Shown: positions 1 to 15,530 of the stretch, in pieces
How positions within the stretch are numbered: the first letter of the stretch is position 1
Layout: each line of letters begins with the position of its first letter
Assembly: GCA_026398875.1 (NCBI GenBank)
Contig: JAPLSB010000016.1
Location: forward strand, 124,001 to 188,000
Reading direction: 5' to 3'
Length of the DNA stretch: 64,000 nt
Source of the DNA: Gammaproteobacteria bacterium
GTDB lineage: Bacteria; Pseudomonadota; Gammaproteobacteria; Nevskiales; Nevskiaceae
Translations under genes and position numbers: made by a program
The notes under the pieces: model-generated
What the model was told of the DNA's origin: nothing
The model's input: only the letters and a program-made list of their open reading frames with translations
The model's database searches: none

Positions 1-43
1 GCAGACGGGCTTCGGTCGGGGCGCTTGCGGTGGCTGTGCTCAT
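1..43 (-). CDS. acsF: Probable start of acsF (aerobic Mg-protoporphyrin IX monomethyl ester cyclase), cut by window edge
   Basis: An ATG on the minus strand opens a frame reading MSTATASAPTEARL and runs off the window. It lies 70 nt downstream of puhC, where many purple bacteria (for example Rubrivivax) carry acsF, and the short Ala/Thr/Ser-rich N-terminus is of the kind AcsF proteins have. AcsF is the di-iron oxygenase that forms the isocyclic ring of bacteriochlorophyll. Only 14 codons are visible, so the assignment is by position; another puh-linked gene is possible. Confidence 0.5.
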   Translation of the reverse strand, partial: MSTATASAPTEARL

Positions 44-113
44 GGCGGTCTCGAAAGTCGGGAAATCGGGGGTGACGATAGCTGCTCGGTCAGGATCTTG
101 CGCTTGGCGCAGC

Positions 114-617
114 TCAGCTCGTGCCGTCGGTGGCGCCTTGCGGCTCTGCGGCCTTCACCGCTCGCGCCGGCGGCAGCAGGCGAGCGAAATCACGGATGTT
201 CTCGGAGCCGAAGGAGCCGAGATCCAGCTCTTCGCCCGTCGCCGGATCAGCTAGCAGCAGGTGACCATCGCTGCGTGCGCTCAGGTGAAACGGTGTAACG
301 CGGCCGATGCTGGCCTTGCGGCGCTCGCGCACCAGCGCGCGCATCATTCCGCGCATGAAATTGTCGCTGCCGGGGGCGATGGTATCGATCCGCTTCCCGG
401 TGTCCGCATCGAAGATGCCGACGTCGCCATTCGGCATGTCCTCGAAGCGCAGCTCGCGTTCGGCCACGATCTCGGCCGGCTTGTCGGTGCCGACCGCATT
501 GCGCTTTTCGATCCGTCCGCTGATCGCCAGCGCGAACGCCAGGCCGATCGCGGTCAGGACCGCATAGAGCGGGAAGCGCATGTTCATGTTGCTGGCGTGG
601 TTGCTGGCTTCGTTCAT
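114..617 (-). CDS. puhC: PuhC photosynthetic complex assembly protein
   Basis: A 167-residue protein with a short cytoplasmic N-terminus, one membrane segment (about residues 15-35) and a periplasmic domain. The domain contains the stretch RELRFEDMPNGDVGIFDADTG, a PuhC hallmark, and a C-terminal region typical of the family. PuhC assists assembly of the reaction centre-LH1 core complex. The start MNEASNHAS was chosen because the longer open frame upstream only reads through the puhB-puhC spacer with low-quality sequence. It follows puhB by 92 nt and precedes the probable acsF, the usual puhABC order. Confidence 0.9.
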   Translation of the reverse strand: MNEASNHASNMNMRFPLYAVLTAIGLAFALAISGRIEKRNAVGTDKPAEIVAERELRFEDMPNGDVGIFDADTGKRIDTIAPGSDNFMRGMMRALVRERRKASIGRVTPFHLSARSDGHLLLADPATGEELDLGSFGSENIRDFARLLPPARAVKAAEPQGATDGTS

Positions 618-709
618 CGGAGGTATCCGGCGGATGCAGCGGAACTGCAAGCCGGTCGTTCCGCGCGGCGGCGGCGGAACGACCGGAACATCATCAACGA
701 ACCGGCCGC

Positions 710-1396
710 TTAGCGTCCGGCTGCAGCAGGGATACCGGACATCGGCGCCTGCCGCGGCGATGCGTTGCTGTCGATCGCCCTCGCGGTGCCGCCGGTGGCA
801 TGGGCGATGGCCTGTGCCAGCAGTTGCGCCACTTTCTGCGGCTCCTCGACCGAACGCAGCATCGGCTCGGTATGGCGGAAGTGCCACGGACGAACATGCG
901 GCCACAGATGCGCGTAAGCGATGCTGTTGTCGTTGCTGAAGCGCAGCGGAATGTCGCCGGTGCCTTCACCGTGCATGCACAGGCCGGCGGAGTCGATGAC
1001 CGCGTGCGGGAAGTTGAAGGTGATCTCGAGCACCACGCCGACGCGCATCAGCACCCGCCGGCTGGTCACCGTGTACCAGGTCGCGCGTGCCGTCAGCCAG
1101 GCAACCAGCGCCAGCATGCTGAGGCCGGCAATCGCCAGCGGCAGCAGATAGCTCATCGCCAGCAACGCGTCGGCAACGCTGCCGCCGCCGCCAATCACTG
1201 CAACGCCGCGCGAGCCGATCAGCAGCGCGAAGTAGATGGCGATCGCGCGGCCGTGGAAGGCACGCCGGAACAACGAGGTCCAGCGCGGCGCACCCTGCCA
1301 GAGGATGCGCTCGCCATCCGGCAACTTGCCCGGCAGCTCGCGCACGCCGGTGAAGTTGTAGTCGTCGTGACCGGCGTCGTTGCCGTGGCCGCTCAC
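710..1396 (-). CDS. puhB: PuhB photosynthetic complex assembly protein
   Basis: A 228-residue membrane protein starting at a GTG that overlaps the puhA stop (GTGA). The N-terminal part has LPDGERILWQGAPRW, typical of PuhB/PH-like bacterial domains. Two or three hydrophobic segments follow (about residues 45-115), then the TWYTVTSRRVLMRVG motif of bacterial PH domains. PuhB is a dimeric factor for reaction-centre/LH1 assembly. The longer frame upstream of the GTG is just the antisense-free overlap with puhA, so the GTG is preferred. Confidence 0.9.
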   Translation of the reverse strand: MSGHGNDAGHDDYNFTGVRELPGKLPDGERILWQGAPRWTSLFRRAFHGRAIAIYFALLIGSRGVAVIGGGGSVADALLAMSYLLPLAIAGLSMLALVAWLTARATWYTVTSRRVLMRVGVVLEITFNFPHAVIDSAGLCMHGEGTGDIPLRFSNDNSIAYAHLWPHVRPWHFRHTEPMLRSVEEPQKVAQLLAQAIAHATGGTARAIDSNASPRQAPMSGIPAAAGR

Positions 1397-2166
1397 AGCA
1401 GCGGACCCAGGCGATCCGGCGTCGCGTACAGCGTGCCGGCGCCGTAGTAGCCGGCGATCATGTCTTCTTCGCGCAGCGTGATCTGCTCCGGCGACTTGGT
1501 GCGCGGCACGGCGGCGAACTGGCTGCCGAGAATCGCGCCGACCTTGACCGTTCCATCGCTCGCCACCGTCGCGAAATTCCATGGCAGCAGCACGTTGCCG
1601 CCACCGGCAACCTCGATCTCGAAATAGCGGAACAGGCGTTCCGAGCGATCGACCCAGATGTCGACGCACTTGCCGCCGCGCTTGCCATCGGCACCGAGCA
1701 CCGACTTGCCGCGCGGGTCCGGATCGCCCTTGGCGACGCCGTAGTCGGCATCGGTACGCAGCGGCACGATCTTCACGGTGCCGGTCAGTTCCAGATCCGG
1801 ATGATCGTCGCGCTCCGCCCAGGCGCCAGGACCGATGCCGGCCAGCAGCGGATTGCCGGTCGGCACCAGCGGTGAATCCGGGTTGCGGTCGAGGCGATGC
1901 GCCTTGAGCTGTTCCGGCGGACCGGCCTTCCAGGCTTCCGGAACGGTCTTCGTGCCGCCGTGCGGCAGCAGATAGGTCTTCGGATCCGGACGGCCGCCGA
2001 GGCCTTCCTGAAGCTTGTTGGGCGAACGATCGGCCGTTTCCAGCGGATAGCCTTCGCGCTGACCTTCGCGATGCAGATAGATCACCAGGGCAGCGAAAAA
2101 GCCCCAGAAGACGTACAGAGCAACCTGGGCGATATCGATACTCGCCGTGATGGCACCTTGATTCAT
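1393..2166 (-). CDS. puhA: Photosynthetic reaction centre H subunit
   Basis: A 257-residue protein, normal for PuhA. The single transmembrane helix is near residues 13-33 (VALYVFWGFFAALVIYL), followed at once by HREGQREGYPLE, the conserved membrane-exit motif. The large cytoplasmic PRC-barrel domain holds LTGTVKIVPLRTDADYG-type and RYFEIEV segments. It caps the L/M reaction centre and shapes proton uptake to QB. The ATG overlaps the lhaA stop (ATGA) and the stop overlaps the puhB GTG, so lhaA-puhA-puhB are translationally coupled. Confidence 0.97.
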   Translation of the reverse strand: MNQGAITASIDIAQVALYVFWGFFAALVIYLHREGQREGYPLETADRSPNKLQEGLGGRPDPKTYLLPHGGTKTVPEAWKAGPPEQLKAHRLDRNPDSPLVPTGNPLLAGIGPGAWAERDDHPDLELTGTVKIVPLRTDADYGVAKGDPDPRGKSVLGADGKRGGKCVDIWVDRSERLFRYFEIEVAGGGNVLLPWNFATVASDGTVKVGAILGSQFAAVPRTKSPEQITLREEDMIAGYYGAGTLYATPDRLGPLL

Positions 2167-3632
2167 TGTGTTACCTCCTCCCGTAAATTCATCGACTGCA
2201 GGTTGGGCCAGACGGCGTCTTCGCCGGTGTCTTCGTGATGTTCAATGCTGTTGCGGACCAGCGGCCCGATCGCGACCAGCGTCGCGAACAGCAGGCCGAG
2301 TTCCAGGTGATAGACGACCGTGTAGCCGGTCGCGGGTCCTGCCAGGCCGTCGCCGAGCGCACCGCTGGTGGCGAGATGGGCAATGCCGTCGCGCAGCAGG
2401 CCGCTGATGGCGATCGCTGCACCGGCCGCCGTGGCCTGCACCGCACCCCAGACGCCCAGTGCCAGGCCGATCTGGCCTTTCGGTGCAAGGCTCATCGCGG
2501 CGGTCAGCGTGCAATGGCCGAACAGGCCGCTGCCGACGCCGATGCCGGCGACACCGAGCGTGAACAGGAACGTCGAGGCCATCGGCGCCGACAGGATCAC
2601 CGCCGAGAACGCGGCGATGCCGACGACGGCGCCATAGGCCGCCATCCGGTACGGATCGACGCCACGCACCAGCGCGCGCGCTGCGATCACGAAGCCGGCC
2701 AGACCGCCGAGCGCCAGCGCTGCGGTCAGCGCCGTGGTCGATGCCACAGCCAGTTTCAGCACTTCGCCACCGAACGGTTCAAGCAGGATGTCCTGCATCG
2801 AGAAGGCCACCGTGCCGAGGCCGAGCGCGATCAGCCGGCGCTTGGCATGGCTGCGATGGCTGAAGCTTTCCCAGGATTCGCGGAACGATGGCGTTGGCAG
2901 TTGATGCGCGGTTGCGGCAGGGTTGCGCGCTTCCTGCTTCCACAGCGCCACCACATTCAGCAGCATGGTTACTGCGCCCGCGCCCTGGATTACCTGGATC
3001 AGCCGCAGCTGGCTGAAATCACGCAGCAGCAGGCCGAAGACCAGCGCGCTGAGCGCCATGCCGACCAGCAGCATCGAGCACATCAGCGCCACGACGCGCG
3101 GCTGGGAGTCCGTTGGCGCCAGATCGGTCGCCAGCGCCAGTCCCACGGTCTGCGTGGTGTGCAGGCCAGCGCCGACGAGCAGGAAGGCGAGTGCTGCACC
3201 GATCTGACCGACGATCGGCGGCTGCAGCGAATCGCCGGACAGCAGGATCAGCGCGAACGGCATGATCGCCAGCCCGCCGAACTGCAGCATCGAGCCGAAC
3301 CAGATGTACGGCACGCGCTTCCAGCCGAGGAAGGACTTGTGATGGTCCGACTTGAAGCCGATCAGCGCGCGAAACGGTGCAAATACCAGCGGCAGCGCGA
3401 CCATGAAGCCGACCAGCCAGGCCGGTACATGCAGCTCGACGATCATCACCCGGTTCAGCGTGCCGATCAGCAGCGCCAGCGCCATGCCGACCGAGACCTG
3501 AAACAGCGACAGCCGGAGCAGCCGCGACAGCGGCAGCTCGACGGTCGCGGCATCGGCGAACGGCAGGAAGCGAGTCGACACCCGGCTCCAGCTCGAAGCA
3601 AAGGTCGGACGCTCTGGCGGTGGCGATTTCAT
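2163..3632 (-). CDS. lhaA: LhaA, PucC-family light-harvesting 1 assembly protein
   Basis: A 489-residue, about 12-helix member of the BCH/PUC branch of the major facilitator superfamily. Family motifs are visible: LNRVMIVELHVPAWLVG near helix 1-2, FKSDHHKSFLGWKRVPYIWFG in the first cytoplasmic loop, and QDILLEPFGGEVL in the second half. LhaA promotes LH1 assembly and possibly bacteriochlorophyll delivery. The start MKSPPPERP overlaps the bchM stop (ATGA); the longer upstream frame lies antisense-like within bchM and was dropped. Its position between bchM and puhA is standard. Confidence 0.93.
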   Translation of the reverse strand: MKSPPPERPTFASSWSRVSTRFLPFADAATVELPLSRLLRLSLFQVSVGMALALLIGTLNRVMIVELHVPAWLVGFMVALPLVFAPFRALIGFKSDHHKSFLGWKRVPYIWFGSMLQFGGLAIMPFALILLSGDSLQPPIVGQIGAALAFLLVGAGLHTTQTVGLALATDLAPTDSQPRVVALMCSMLLVGMALSALVFGLLLRDFSQLRLIQVIQGAGAVTMLLNVVALWKQEARNPAATAHQLPTPSFRESWESFSHRSHAKRRLIALGLGTVAFSMQDILLEPFGGEVLKLAVASTTALTAALALGGLAGFVIAARALVRGVDPYRMAAYGAVVGIAAFSAVILSAPMASTFLFTLGVAGIGVGSGLFGHCTLTAAMSLAPKGQIGLALGVWGAVQATAAGAAIAISGLLRDGIAHLATSGALGDGLAGPATGYTVVYHLELGLLFATLVAIGPLVRNSIEHHEDTGEDAVWPNLQSMNLREEVTQ

Positions 3633-4327
3633 GCGCGTTTCAGCTCGAACGCCTGGCTCTTGTAGAAGCCGCTGGTCACGAGCCGGGTCTGTGCGTACGT
3701 CCAGCCGCGCGCTTCCGGGCGATCCTTCAGCAGCCGGCACAGGGTCATCGCTGTCACCGGCACGATCGCCGGTGCCCGATCGCCACGCGGGAACAGCAGG
3801 CCGACGTTGTGCATCACCGTCAGCAGCGGGGTCTTCGGGGCAAAGGTGATGACCATGCTGCCGCGCGTGCGCGGCAGCAGCGCGGCGACGGTATCGGCGA
3901 TGTCGGCCGGCTGGTAATGGATCAGCGAATCCATCGCCACCACATGATCGAACTCGCCGAGGGCCGGGTTCAGCATGTCGCCGACGTGGAATTCGATCGA
4001 GCCTTTCAGATCGGTCGGTGCCCGTTCGCGCGCGACGTTGACCAGGTTGCCGGCAATGTCGATGGCGATCACTTCCGCACCACGGCGCGCCGCTTCCACC
4101 GCCAGCGCGCCGGTACCGCAACCGGCATCGAGGATGCGCTTGCCGGTCAGGTCTTCCGGCAGCCAGCCGAGCAGCGTGCTGCGCATCTCGTCGCGGCCGG
4201 CGCGCACCGTTTCACGGATACGGCTGACCTTGGCGGTCGAGGTCAGCCGGGCCCAGGTTTCGGCCGCAGTGCGGTCGAAATAGGTTTCGAGACTGCTGCG
4301 GCGTTCAGCGTAGGAAGAATTATTCAT
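3629..4327 (-). CDS. bchM: Mg-protoporphyrin IX O-methyltransferase
   Basis: A 232-residue SAM-dependent methyltransferase. It has the glycine-rich SAM motif GKRILDAGCGTGALAVEAARRG (about residues 62-83), the acidic EVIAIDIAGNLV motif, and the BchM-specific N-terminal YFDRTAAETWARLTSTAKVSRIRETVRAGR. It methylates the C13 propionate of Mg-protoporphyrin IX made by BchH/I/D. It is separated from bchL by a palindromic repeat and overlaps lhaA by ATGA. Confidence 0.96.
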   Translation of the reverse strand: MNNSSYAERRSSLETYFDRTAAETWARLTSTAKVSRIRETVRAGRDEMRSTLLGWLPEDLTGKRILDAGCGTGALAVEAARRGAEVIAIDIAGNLVNVARERAPTDLKGSIEFHVGDMLNPALGEFDHVVAMDSLIHYQPADIADTVAALLPRTRGSMVITFAPKTPLLTVMHNVGLLFPRGDRAPAIVPVTAMTLCRLLKDRPEARGWTYAQTRLVTSGFYKSQAFELKRA

Positions 4328-4344
4328 CGCGAGCCTCCCGAAAG

Positions 4345-4450
4345 CCCTCTCCCACCGGGAGAGGGTTGGGTGAGGGACTCCGCCGGGTAGCGAACTCCGC
4401 CGGTCGAGCGGAGTCCCTCACCCCCAACCCCTCTCCCGGAGGTAGAGGGG
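4345..4450. repeat. Large palindromic intergenic repeat between bchL and bchM
   Basis: The two arms, ccctctcccaccgggagagg with its continuation and gcggagtccctcaccccc with its continuation, are inverted complements that can fold into a long imperfect stem-loop. Each arm also contains its own small ctctcccNNNgggagag hairpin. Related ctctccc/gggagag sequences occur at 24596-24630, 30084-30130 and 30300-30341. It fills nearly the whole 151-nt bchL-bchM gap inside an otherwise overlapping operon. Confidence 0.75.
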
Positions 4451-4478
4451 AGACCAGCCGCTTGGGCACAGGTCTTCA

Positions 4479-9151
<4,673 letters not shown>

Positions 9152-9161
9152 CGCGCGCGCC

Positions 9162-10793
9162 TCAGCGGCTGTAGTGAGCTTTTGCATCGTAGAGCGCCTC
9201 GACGGTGATCACGTGGACGCCGTGTTCGCGGGCGTAGGTTTCGGTGTTGCGCCGTGCCTTGCCGCGCACGAAGAACGGAATCTTGCCGAGCTCCTTCTCG
9301 CCTTCCGGCGACCAGACCGGCACGCCGTTCCATGGCGCTTCAACGACCACATCGGCCGGTGCTTCCAGCACGGCGACTGCGGATTCCGCAGTGACTGCGA
9401 CAGCAGCAACCGGTTCTGCGGATGCGTCTTGACGCCGGTCCATTGCCGGCCCGCCGAGATGCGATGGCGAGGCTTCGGCGTGGAATTCGAAGTCGTCGCG
9501 GAACATGCCAAGCAGATGCTCTTCGAGGCCCATCATCAGCGGATGGACCCAGGTGTCGAAGATCACGTTGGCGCCTTCGAAACCCATCTGCGGGCTGTAG
9601 CGTGCCGGGTAGTCCTGCACGTGGACCGGTGCCGAGATCACCGCGCAGGGCAGGCCCAGACGCTTGGCGATGTGGCGTTCCATCTGCGTGCCGAGCACCA
9701 GTTCCGGCTGCAGTTCGGCGATCTTCGCTTCGACTTCGAGATAGTCGTCGCTGATCAGCGCCTCGACGCCGTAGCCCTTGGCGGCGTCGCGGATATCGCG
9801 GGCCATCTCGCGGCTGTAGGTGCCCAAGCCCACGATCTGGAAGCCGAGTTCCTGGCTGGCAATGCGGGCAGCGGCGAGGGCATGGGTGCCGTCGCCGAAC
9901 ACGAACACGCGCTTGGCGGTCAGATAGGTCGAATCGACCGACTTCGCGTACCACGGGGCGCGCGAGGTTGATTCGTTGAGTGCCGCGGTCGGATCGACGC
10001 CGGCAAGGGCGGCGACTTCGCGGATGAATTCGCAGGTGGCACCGACGCCGATCGGAACGGTCTTGACCATCGGCTGACCGAACGTGCGCAGCAGCCAGCT
10101 CGCGGTCGGGTTGGCGATTTCCGGATAGAGCACGATATTGAAGTCGGCATCCGGAATGCGCCGCAGGTCATCGACCGAGGCGTTCAGCGGTGCTACGACA
10201 TTGACGATCACGCCGAGCTTTTCCAGCAGGCCGCTGATCTCGCGCACGTCGTCGCGATGCCGGAAGCCGAGTGCAGTCGGGCCGAGCAGGTTGCAGCGGG
10301 CTGGGCGGTTCGGAAGGCGATCTTCGCGGCGGCTGCCGGGCTTCGGCGCCAGCGGGCCGCAGATCGCACGGACCAGCTGGTAGAAGGTTTCGGCCGCGCC
10401 CCAGTTTTCCTTCTTCTGGTACGACGGCAGTTCGAGCGTCACGACCGGGATCGGCAGTTCGAGTGCGGCGGCAAGGCCGCCCGGATCGTCCTGAATCAGT
10501 TCAGCCGTGCACGAGGCACCGACCAGCATCGCCTTCGGCTGGAAGCGTTCGAACGATTCGCGCACCGCGTCCTGGAACAGCTGTGCGGTGTCGCCGCCCA
10601 GGTCACGCGCCTGAAAGGTGGTGTAGGTGACCGGCGGGCGCTTGTTGCGCCGTTCGATCATCGTGAACAGCAGATCGGCGTAGGTGTCGCCCTGAGGCGC
10701 GTGCAGCACGTAGTGAACATCGGTCATCGCCGTGGCGATGCGCATCGCGCCGACGTGCGGCGGGCCTTCGTAAGTCCAGACGGTCAGTTGCAT
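9162..10793 (-). CDS. bchB: Dark-operative protochlorophyllide reductase subunit BchB
   Basis: A 543-residue NifK-like subunit that pairs with BchN. It starts [20 protein letters not shown], the conserved N-terminus. Asp36 (APQGD) is the unusual fourth ligand of the NB 4Fe-4S cluster known from the solved Rhodobacter and cyanobacterial enzymes. Core motifs [17 protein letters not shown] and the C-terminal light-independent reductase domain ([21 protein letters not shown]) are present. An Ala/Val-rich linker of about 45 residues joins core and C-terminal domain. It starts 1 nt after bchN ends. Confidence 0.97.
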   Translation of the reverse strand: MQLTVWTYEGPPHVGAMRIATAMTDVHYVLHAPQGDTYADLLFTMIERRNKRPPVTYTTFQARDLGGDTAQLFQDAVRESFERFQPKAMLVGASCTAELIQDDPGGLAAALELPIPVVTLELPSYQKKENWGAAETFYQLVRAICGPLAPKPGSRREDRLPNRPARCNLLGPTALGFRHRDDVREISGLLEKLGVIVNVVAPLNASVDDLRRIPDADFNIVLYPEIANPTASWLLRTFGQPMVKTVPIGVGATCEFIREVAALAGVDPTAALNESTSRAPWYAKSVDSTYLTAKRVFVFGDGTHALAAARIASQELGFQIVGLGTYSREMARDIRDAAKGYGVEALISDDYLEVEAKIAELQPELVLGTQMERHIAKRLGLPCAVISAPVHVQDYPARYSPQMGFEGANVIFDTWVHPLMMGLEEHLLGMFRDDFEFHAEASPSHLGGPAMDRRQDASAEPVAAVAVTAESAVAVLEAPADVVVEAPWNGVPVWSPEGEKELGKIPFFVRGKARRNTETYAREHGVHVITVEALYDAKAHYSR

Positions 10794-10794
10794 G

Positions 10795-12623
<1,829 letters not shown>

Positions 12624-12659
12624 GCCTTTCTCTCCGTTGTCGGTGAGGCCTTGCGACGG

Positions 12660-12688
12660 AATCTAGTCCGGGGCGTTTCGACTGTCAA
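12660..12688 (-). promoter_or_regulatory. Sigma70-type promoter of the bchFNBHLM-lhaA-puhABC superoperon
   Basis: On the minus strand a perfect -35 TTGACA (12688-12683), a 17-bp spacer and a -10 TAGATT (12665-12660) precede bchF by about 37 nt. Transcription would start near 12653. The -35 hexamer is embedded in a PpsR-like palindrome, as expected for a PpsR-repressed promoter. Confidence 0.75.
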
Positions 12689-12716
12689 CTTTAATTGACG
12701 TAATTCCAGCGTGACA
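12683..12716. promoter_or_regulatory. Tandem PpsR/CrtJ-like operator boxes upstream of bchF
   Basis: PpsR/CrtJ recognises TGT-N12-ACA. Box 1 (12683-12700) is TGTCAACTTTAATTGACG, symmetric except ACG for the final ACA. Box 2 (12699-12716) is CGTAATTCCAGCGTGACA, with CGT for TGT. They overlap by 2 bp and cover the bchF -35 region. Almost the same core (TGTCA-N8-TTGACG) recurs upstream of bchG. The rest of the 319-bp bchF-ppaA gap shows no gene. Confidence 0.65.
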
Positions 12717-12942
12717 TTGCGAGGCGCCTGTGCAAAGCTGCCTTCGTCGTTCTGATGCCGTCAGGGGCGCGTGAGGATGTCGTTCCGCCCGCTCCGTTGG
12801 CAGTCAGAGCCAGTTTCCCCTCCGCATCGATGCTCGATTTTTGCGGCTTGAACGAAGGAAGCCCCGGCCAGGAACGGTGCCCCGGGTTCGCGGTGATGCT
12901 GCGGGATTTTCGAAAAGCGATTTGATTCGGAGGAGAAATCAA

Positions 12943-13842
12943 ATGCTTGGCTTGATTCAGGGTAGTGAGCCGGCAACGTCGGTGCGCGATCAACGTTACG
13001 ACGCGACATCAGCGGGCGGCATCCATGGTTCAGTGGCGGAGCGTCGAGCCTTTGTCGGCGAGCGGCATGTCGAGCCGCTGATCCGGACCATCGAGTCGGA
13101 GATCATTCCGAGGCTGCTGCTGGCCCACAAGAGCGAGGCCGGGGTGCGAGACGAGGCGATGATCGAATTGCCGACGGTCGAACACATCACCGAGTTCGCT
13201 GGTCTGGTGCTGAACCGCGATGCGGCGGCGGCCTCGCGCTACATCGAAGTGATGCTCGAGCAGGATTTCCCGCTCGACACCTTGTACCTGCACCTGCTGG
13301 CACCCGTTGCGCGTTACCTCGGTGAGCTGTGGAGCGAGGATCTCTGTGGTTTCGTCGACGTGACGATGGCACTGGGACGGCTCCAGCATGTGATTCGCGA
13401 GTTCAGCCCGGCATTCCGCGCGACACGCGCTGATCCGACATCGGATGCGCGCCGGATTCTGCTGGTTCCGGCCCCTGGCGAGCAGCATTCGATGGGGCTG
13501 ATGATGGTCAAGGAATTCTTCCTGCGCTCCGGCTGGGACGTGGTCGGCGGACCGGGAACGCCGAGCGACGACATCGGCGCGCAACTTGCAGGTCAGTGGT
13601 TCGACCTGGTCGGCGTGTCGGTAGGTTCCGATTGCCGTCTGGTGGGCCTGCCGACCTGGTTGGCGCTGCTGCGCGCGGCTTCGCAAAACCCTGCAGTCAA
13701 GATCATGTTGGGTGGGCCACAATTCACCGCCAACCCGGAGCTCGCCGTGCTGATGGGCGCCGACGCCACGGCGACCGATGCGCGCACGGCAGTGCTTCAG
13801 GCTGAGATACTCGCTACCGGTCTGGCGCATCCGAGTCGATAG
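12943..13842 (+). CDS. ppaA: PpaA/AerR cobalamin-binding antirepressor
   Basis: A 299-residue protein of the PpaA/AerR family. The N-terminal helical region (about residues 25-150) contains LYLHLLAPVARYLGELWSEDLCGFVDVTMALGRLQ, the B12-cap-like motif. It is followed by a Rossmann B12-binding domain with PAPGEQHSMGLMM; the histidine corresponds to the cobalt ligand, in a GEQH context as in AerR rather than DxH. These proteins bind PpsR/CrtJ and relieve repression in response to light and oxygen. Start MLGLIQ follows AGGAG by 7 nt. It sits 37 nt upstream of ppsR and divergent from bchF. Confidence 0.92.
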   Translation: MLGLIQGSEPATSVRDQRYDATSAGGIHGSVAERRAFVGERHVEPLIRTIESEIIPRLLLAHKSEAGVRDEAMIELPTVEHITEFAGLVLNRDAAAASRYIEVMLEQDFPLDTLYLHLLAPVARYLGELWSEDLCGFVDVTMALGRLQHVIREFSPAFRATRADPTSDARRILLVPAPGEQHSMGLMMVKEFFLRSGWDVVGGPGTPSDDIGAQLAGQWFDLVGVSVGSDCRLVGLPTWLALLRAASQNPAVKIMLGGPQFTANPELAVLMGADATATDARTAVLQAEILATGLAHPSR

Positions 13843-13879
13843 CGCCGATGTCCCTTCCCGTAACCATCACGAGGCATCT

Positions 13880-15358
13880 TTGGACGATATCCGCAAGGCA
13901 GGTACGCAGCACGGCAGCCCGCCGGGGCAAACCGTGACCAACGCCAAGCCTGGCGGCAGCGTACTCGGCAGCCTTGACGCTGATTCGGCGTCCAGCTTGA
14001 TTGCCGCTGCAGCCGATGTCGCGCTGGTGATCGATGCCGATGGTGTGATCCGTGATGTGTCGCTGGGCAGCGAAGACATGCAGCTCGAAGGCTGCCGGAA
14101 GTGGATCGGTCAGACCTGGGCGGACACGGTGACTGTCGAAAGCCGGGTCAAGGTCGAAAGCCTGCTTCGCGATGCGACATCGAAGGTCGAGCGTCGCTGG
14201 CGGCAGGTCAATCATCACTCGGCGCGCGGCGCCGATGTACCGGTGCTGTATTCGGCCGTGCGTGTCGGCGAGCACGGGCAGGTGGTGGCTTTCGGTCGCG
14301 ACCTGCGCCCCAATGCGCAGTTGCAGCAGCGTCTGGTCGATGCCCAGCAATCGATGGAGCGCGACTACTGGCGCCTGCGCCACGTCGAGACGCGCTATCG
14401 ACTGCTGTTCCAGTCATCGCTGGAAGCGGTGCTGATTGTCGACGCGGCAACGCAGAAGATCATCGAAGCGAACCCGGCGGCTGGCGATCTGCTGGGCGAG
14501 AACGCGCGCAAGGTCGTCGGTCGGCCGTTTCCGGACGGCTTCGATGCCGACAGCACCGCAGCGATCGGCTTGCTGCTGGCGCGCGCCCGCGCGGTCGGTC
14601 GTGGCGAGGACATCCGCGTCCGCCTGCTGACCGATGCGCGCGAATTCCTGATCGCGACCTCGATGTTCACGCAGGAGAACGGCTCGTTCTTCCTGGTGCG
14701 CCTGTCGCCGACTCGTGGCGACGCCCCAGATTCCGCCGTGCCGCGCTCGATCGTCAAGCTGATGGAAAGCATGCCGGACGGCTTCGTCGTCACCGATCCC
14801 GAAGGTCAGGTGATCAGTGCCAACCGGGCGTTCATCGACATGACCCAGGCGGTCAGCGAGGCGCAGCTGCGCGGCGAATCGCTGGAACGCTGGCTGGGGC
14901 GCTCCGGCGTCGACTTCAGCGTGCTGATCGGCAGCATTCGCCAGCATGGCTCGGTCCGTCTGTTCTCGACCATGCTGCGCGGCGAGCACGGCGCCAGCAG
15001 CGAAGTCGAAGTCTCGGCAGTCTCGGTTCCGCATGGCGATCTGCCGTGCCTCGGCTTCACGATTCGCGATGTCGGCCGGCGCACGGCGACATCGGTGGCG
15101 GCACGGGTGGGGCAGGAACTGCCGCGCTCGGCGAACCAGCTCACCGAACTGGTTGGTCGCGTGTCGCTGAAGGAACTGGTCCGTGAATCGACCGACCTGA
15201 TCGAGAAGCTGTGCATCGAGGCGGCGCTGGAGCTGACCCGCGACAACCGTGCCTCGGCGGCCGAAATGCTTGGACTCAGTCGCCAGAGCCTGTACGTCAA
15301 GCTGCGCCGCTACGGGCTTGGCGATCTTGGCCCGGACGAACCCGAGTCGCTGGCCTAG
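13880..15358 (+). CDS. ppsR: PpsR/CrtJ transcriptional repressor of photosynthesis genes
   Basis: A 492-residue protein with the full PpsR architecture: N-terminal PAS-like domain (about 40-145), Q-linker helix MERDYWRLRHVETRY (about 159-173), PAS1 (about 175-290), PAS2 (about 315-425) and a Fis-type helix-turn-helix (AAEMLGLSRQSLYVKLRRYGL, ending at 480). Cys445, in EKLCIEAAL just before the HTH, matches the position of the redox-active cysteine of CrtJ/PpsR. The likely start is TTG 13880 (LDDIRKAG), 5 nt after GAGG; a GTG further in (VTNAKPGG) is possible. Confidence 0.93.
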   Translation: MDDIRKAGTQHGSPPGQTVTNAKPGGSVLGSLDADSASSLIAAAADVALVIDADGVIRDVSLGSEDMQLEGCRKWIGQTWADTVTVESRVKVESLLRDATSKVERRWRQVNHHSARGADVPVLYSAVRVGEHGQVVAFGRDLRPNAQLQQRLVDAQQSMERDYWRLRHVETRYRLLFQSSLEAVLIVDAATQKIIEANPAAGDLLGENARKVVGRPFPDGFDADSTAAIGLLLARARAVGRGEDIRVRLLTDAREFLIATSMFTQENGSFFLVRLSPTRGDAPDSAVPRSIVKLMESMPDGFVVTDPEGQVISANRAFIDMTQAVSEAQLRGESLERWLGRSGVDFSVLIGSIRQHGSVRLFSTMLRGEHGASSEVEVSAVSVPHGDLPCLGFTIRDVGRRTATSVAARVGQELPRSANQLTELVGRVSLKELVRESTDLIEKLCIEAALELTRDNRASAAEMLGLSRQSLYVKLRRYGLGDLGPDEPESLA

Positions 15359-15366
15359 CCTCGGCC

Positions 15367-15501
15367 ATGATGACCTTCCTTGGCGTGCCGCTGTTCGAAT
15401 GGGCCGGACTCGCCTTGGCACTGGGTCTCGGCGTCGAAGCCTGGTGGACGATCCGCAAGCCGTCCGGTTCCGACGACCGCAAGGACGACGCCGAGTCCTG
15501 A
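15367..15501 (+). CDS. Possible small membrane protein between ppsR and bchG
   Basis: A 44-codon frame beginning MMTFLGVPLFEWAG with one hydrophobic segment (LFEWAGLALALGLGVEAWW) and a charged tail ending DDRKDDAES. It starts 8 nt after the ppsR stop. The topology is plausible for a real small protein, but the ribosome site is poor and no family is recognised. Confidence 0.35.
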   Translation: MMTFLGVPLFEWAGLALALGLGVEAWWTIRKPSGSDDRKDDAES

Positions 15502-15530
15502 ACCCGGCGGCCGTCGTCAGCGGCGCCGAC

